Positions 60,421 through 64,000 of a stretch of 64,000 bases of DNA are shown here, piece after piece (position 1 is the first letter of the stretch; the number at the start of each line of letters is the position of its first letter). A program made the translations under genes and the position numbers. This DNA is from Cunninghamia lanceolata (Eukaryota; Streptophyta; Pinopsida; Cupressales; Cupressaceae). The notes beneath the pieces are model-generated. The model was not told the origin of the DNA. It did no database searches and was given only the letters and a program-made list of their open reading frames with translations. The stretch lies in NCBI GenBank assembly GCA_027924645.1, contig BSBN01000254.1:14082501-14146500 (forward strand). Direction: 5' to 3'.

Positions 60421-62350
60421 GTCAAGTTGCACAAAGCAACTTTTACATTATTGGTGTCCCGCTCTTGATGCAATTAAAATGACTATTCCAATGTGTTTGG
60501 ATGGGTACATTTACACTAGGCATGGTCCTATTTTTCACCCAAACATGTCGAAACAGTCCGAACTACATTGTATTGATGATATCCTTGAAGAGTCCAAAGT
60601 GCAAAAAGGCAGCAATCTTTGATGAGATGTTACATGAAAATCGTGTCACTTAGAAACATTCCATCTGAGGCAACATGATCATGTAGAGTGCCTCTACAAT
60701 AACCTCTCTCAATTTTTTATATCTCTAAGGCATTTTCCCGTGGTGAAAGGTTTTCTGTTGCCCCAAAAATCGTCAGAAGGAGGCAATGTAAAGTTGCATA
60801 GGGGTGTAACTTTCATCCTGCTCTTGATGCGACCAAATTGACTATTCCAACACATCTGGATGGGTACGTTTACATTAGGCATGGTCTTATTTTTCACCCA
60901 AACATGTCGAAATAGTCTGAGCTACATTGTACCGACGATATCCTTGAAGAGTCCAAAGTGCAAAAAGGTAGCAATCTTTGATGAGATGTTACTCAAAAAT
61001 TGTGTTACTTAGAAACATTCCATCTGAGAGAACACAATAACATAGAGTGCCTCTACAATAACCTCTCTCAATTTTTTGTATCTCTGAGGCATTTGCCCGT
61101 GGTGAAAGGTTTTCTGCTGCCCCAAAAATCGTCAGAAGGAGGCAGTGTAAAGTTGCAAAGGGGTGTAACTTTCTTCCTGCTCCTGATGCAACCAAATTGA
61201 TTGTTCTAATGCATCTCGATGGGTACATTTACACTAGGCATGGTCCTATTTTTCACCCAAACATGTCGAAACAATCTGAGCTACATTGTACCGACGATAT
61301 CCCTGAAGAGTCCAAAGTGCAAAAAGACAGCAATCTTTGACGAGATGTTACTCAAAAATTGTTTCACTTAGAAACATTCTAAGGAAACACAATCATATAG
61401 AGTTCCTCTATAATATCCTCTCTCAGTTTTTTATATGTCTGAGGCATTTGCCTGTGGTGAAAGGTTTTCTACTGCCCCAAAAATCATTAGGAGGCAGTGT
61501 AAAGTTGCAAAGGGGTGTAACTTTCATCCTGCTCCTGATGCAACCGAACTAACTATTCTAATGCATCCAAATGGGTACATTTACACTAGGCATGGTCCTA
61601 TTTTTCACCCAAACATGTCAAAACAGTCCGAGCTACATTGTACCGATGATATCCCTGAAGAGTCCAAAGTGCAAAAAGGTAGCAATCTTTGATGAGATGT
61701 TACTCGAAAATTGTGTCACTTAGAAACATTCCATATAAGGTAACATGATCACATAGAGTGCCTCTACAATGACCTCTCTCAATTTTTTATATCTCTAAGG
61801 TATTTGCTCATGGTGAAAGGTTTTCTGCTGCCCTAAAAATCGTTAGGAGGCAGTGTAAAGTTGCAAAGGGGTGTAACTTTCATCCTGCTCCTGATGCGAC
61901 CAAGCTGACTATTTCAACACATCTGGATGGGTACATTTACACTAGGCATGGTCCTTTTCTTCACCCAAATATGTCAAAATAGTCTGAGCTACATTGTACC
62001 GATGATATCCCTAAAGAGTCTAAAGTGCAAAAAGGTAGAAATCTTTGATGAGATGTTACTCAAAAACTGTGTCACTTAGAAACATTCTGTCTAAGGTAAC
62101 ATGATCATGTAGAGCATCTCTATAATAACCTCTCTTAATTTTTTGTATCTCTGAGGTGTTTACCCATGGTGAAAGGTTTTTTGCTACCCTAAAAATCATC
62201 AGAAGGAGGTAGTGTAAAGTTGCAAAGGGGTGTAACTTTTGTTCTTCTCCTCATGTGGCCAAATTGACAGTTCCAACACATTTGAATGGGTACATTTAGG
62301 CTAGGCATGGTCCTGTTTTGCACCCAAACATGACAAAACAGTTCGAACTA
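60421..62350 (+). repeat. Satellite array, ~359-bp period, about 5.3 copies
   Basis: The word ATGGGTAC occurs at 60501, 60860, 61219, 61571, 61927 and 62286, spacings 359, 359, 352, 356 and 359. Units share AGGCATGGTCCT, CCAAACATGTCGAAACA, a CCTCTCTCAATTTTT word and AAAGTTGCAAAGGGGTGTAA. Similar short ORFs in several units (61000-61200, 61337-61552) are a consequence of repetition. Units differ mainly by C/T and G/A changes. Confidence 0.92.
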
Positions 62351-62359
62351 GATGAAGAC

Positions 62360-63350
62360 TTTTTACCCACCTCATCCTTCAATCATTATAATTATTCTCA
62401 AAAGACATCATCAAAACATGAAAAAACTCCAAGACTTGTAGTTTTATGTTGATTTCCTCCATGGTGCCAATGTGAGGTTGTTTTGATGGCAAAGTGCACC
62501 TTGATTCATGATGTTGAATCTCCTTCCTCCTAGGCACCAAAATGGATAGTTTAGACAAGAAAAGGTGCCTTAGTATACTTAGCTCATTTCTTGGAAATTT
62601 GATGGCTTCAATCACTTGTTCAAACCTATAGGAGACCATTTTACACTTAGGTGCTAGATCTTAGGATTTAGAACATCTTCTTTCAAGGCACCAAAATGAG
62701 GTTATTTAGACACAAAAGTGCACCTCCATACAAGATGCTTATTCTCCTTCCACTTAGGTGCTCATTCATGATGATCCAAGTGACAATAGGCACCTAGACT
62801 TCTTTTGGTAAGATTTAGTCATTTTGAAGGTTCTAACACTCGGTGTTATAGTTGGAAGTGATTTGAAGTTCATTTTCCTCTACGCACCCAAAATGGATGG
62901 TGGAGACAAGAAAAGGTGTCTAGGTTTCTTTTGACGATTTTCAAAGTCTTCCTAAGTTATATTATGTTATATTGACCCTTAGGCACAAATGGATGATGTA
63001 GGATGACTCTAGGCACATATCCAAGGTGATATCTTTCTAGGCACAATCTTCACTAAGTTTAGACTTCACTTTACATCAAGGCACCAAAATGGATAGTTTA
63101 GAGAGAGGCAAAAATGTGCCTAGAGGTATGATGCTCAATTTGATGTGTTTGATCAACTTTGATAATCAAGATGAATTGCCTCCCTTAAGGTGCCCTCCTT
63201 TATACTTTGAAACATCCTTTCAAAATCAAGGTGCAATTTTGAGGTTGTTTGGATGATGAAAGGTGCCTTGAGTTCTAAGTGGAGTTTTGAGGTTGTGCAA
63301 GTAGAGAAATGTGCCTAAGGTCTTAAAGCAAATTTGCACCTAAAACTAAA
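62360..63350 (-). repeat. Inverted, CpG-depleted relative of solo LTR B
   Basis: Read on the minus strand, this matches the GCGCC-rich part of solo LTR B (about 1249-2200). At 63235-63345 versus 1249-1340 both share CCTCAAAACTCC, TTTCATCATC and AACAACCTCAA-type words in the same order. Minus ORF 62639-62379 parallels + ORF 1578-1814 (shared VIE-x-IK and RNELS). Where B has GCGCC this copy mostly has GTGCC/GCACC. Confidence 0.75.
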
Positions 63351-64000
63351 AATCCCTGAGGTATGACTTATGGAAGCCTATAGCCCCAATGTTATGTTGT
63401 ATACTAAAATTAGGTAAGACTCAATGTAATCCCATAACCTCACCTTATATGCAAGAGGAATTACATTGAATAACCACAATGGTCATCAGGTGCTCATAAG
63501 CATATGATTTTGACTATCTTATTCAAAACAACAAACATACTCTTTGCATCCCAATATGGTATAATAACAAGAAATTAAGAAATATTTTCAATTGACCAAC
63601 TCATAAAGAATATGGATCAACATACTCATTTGAATATTTTTAATTGAGCAACTCATAAAGAATATTAATATTTTCTATTCAACATGATGATTCATTTTTT
63701 TTAAATACAACTTTTATCTTTTAGTTCCAAAATGAGGTTTAGGTGATACTTGAATAACAATAGTTAGCTTATTGGATCAACAAACATCCTATGTAATACA
63801 ATTGAAATTTGAATATTTGAAGTAGCCATCTACAAATATCCATTCAAACGTGGATTTATAATGAAAGTATGGATGCCATCACTAAAAAAGATTTGTATTA
63901 ACCAAATATCCATATAGGCATACATCAATATCTATCGATATAAGTATAACATATATACAAAATAGCCATATAGGCTTACAAGAATGCCATATAGGCATAC
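63351..64000. other. AT-rich right end, short tandem duplication
   Basis: A 52-bp-spaced pair (ATTGA-CAACTCATAAAGAATAT at 63591 and 63643) and repeated CATATAGGC words at the very end. No gene seen. Confidence 0.6.

Noticed and set aside
60989..61692. Similar ORFs repeated in the satellite
   Set aside because: They recur with the ~359-bp unit and appear on both strands; explained by tandem homogenisation.
60421..62350. CRISPR-like array
   Set aside because: Units are ~359 bp without spacers, in a plant genome.

Overview
The window looks like a repeat-rich seed-plant nuclear genome, most likely a gymnosperm (probably a conifer). The reasons are very long LTRs, nested Ty3/gypsy elements, kilobases of degenerate TTTAGGG-type interstitial telomeric sequence, heavy C-to-T decay of transposon reading frames, and only one convincing functional host gene in 64 kb. 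The species is an inference; no search was run.

Layout. 1-9085: the 3' part of a Ty3/gypsy chromovirus (element A) in + orientation, with its own 3' LTR (7714-9085) and a nested 3.8-kb solo LTR (element B, 895-4713, target duplication GCAGG). 11712-14246 (+): seven exons encoding the C-terminal half of a SERINC/TMS membrane protein; the 5' exons are not in the window. 17025-17175 and 19504-19766: a truncated and a complete copy of one hAT-type MITE, the complete one with an 8-bp target duplication. 17283-18430 (-): an F-box pseudogene. About 21790-25130 (-): a decayed reading frame of roughly 1,100 codons for an unrecognised protein. 27568-32273: two degenerate telomere-like arrays around a tandemly duplicated B3 DNA-binding-domain fragment.

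32302-40283: a nearly intact chromovirus (element C) with equal 1,626-bp LTRs, target duplication CATAG, a Met-type primer site, and one gag-pol frame broken only by seven TAG codons. 42177-55720: a 13.5-kb Tat-like element (D) with 2.8-kb LTRs and target duplication GGTAA. It carries a second, archaeal-type RNase H upstream of the reverse transcriptase. D sits inside the coding sequence of a transposase-like gene (41641-42176, resuming at 55726-57776 and 57886-58271). 58272-60420 holds two LTR-like fragments, 60421-62350 a satellite with a ~359-bp period, and 62360-63350 an inverted, CpG-depleted relative of solo LTR B.

The genes do not form a pathway. The story is layered insertion: B into A, D into the transposase-like gene, and C at the edge of the telomere-like array. 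In the frames examined, most premature stops are CAG/CAA to TAG/TAA or CGA to TGA, the pattern expected of cytosine deamination in methylated repeats. All coordinates come from reading the sequence by eye; domain assignments rest on recognised motifs.
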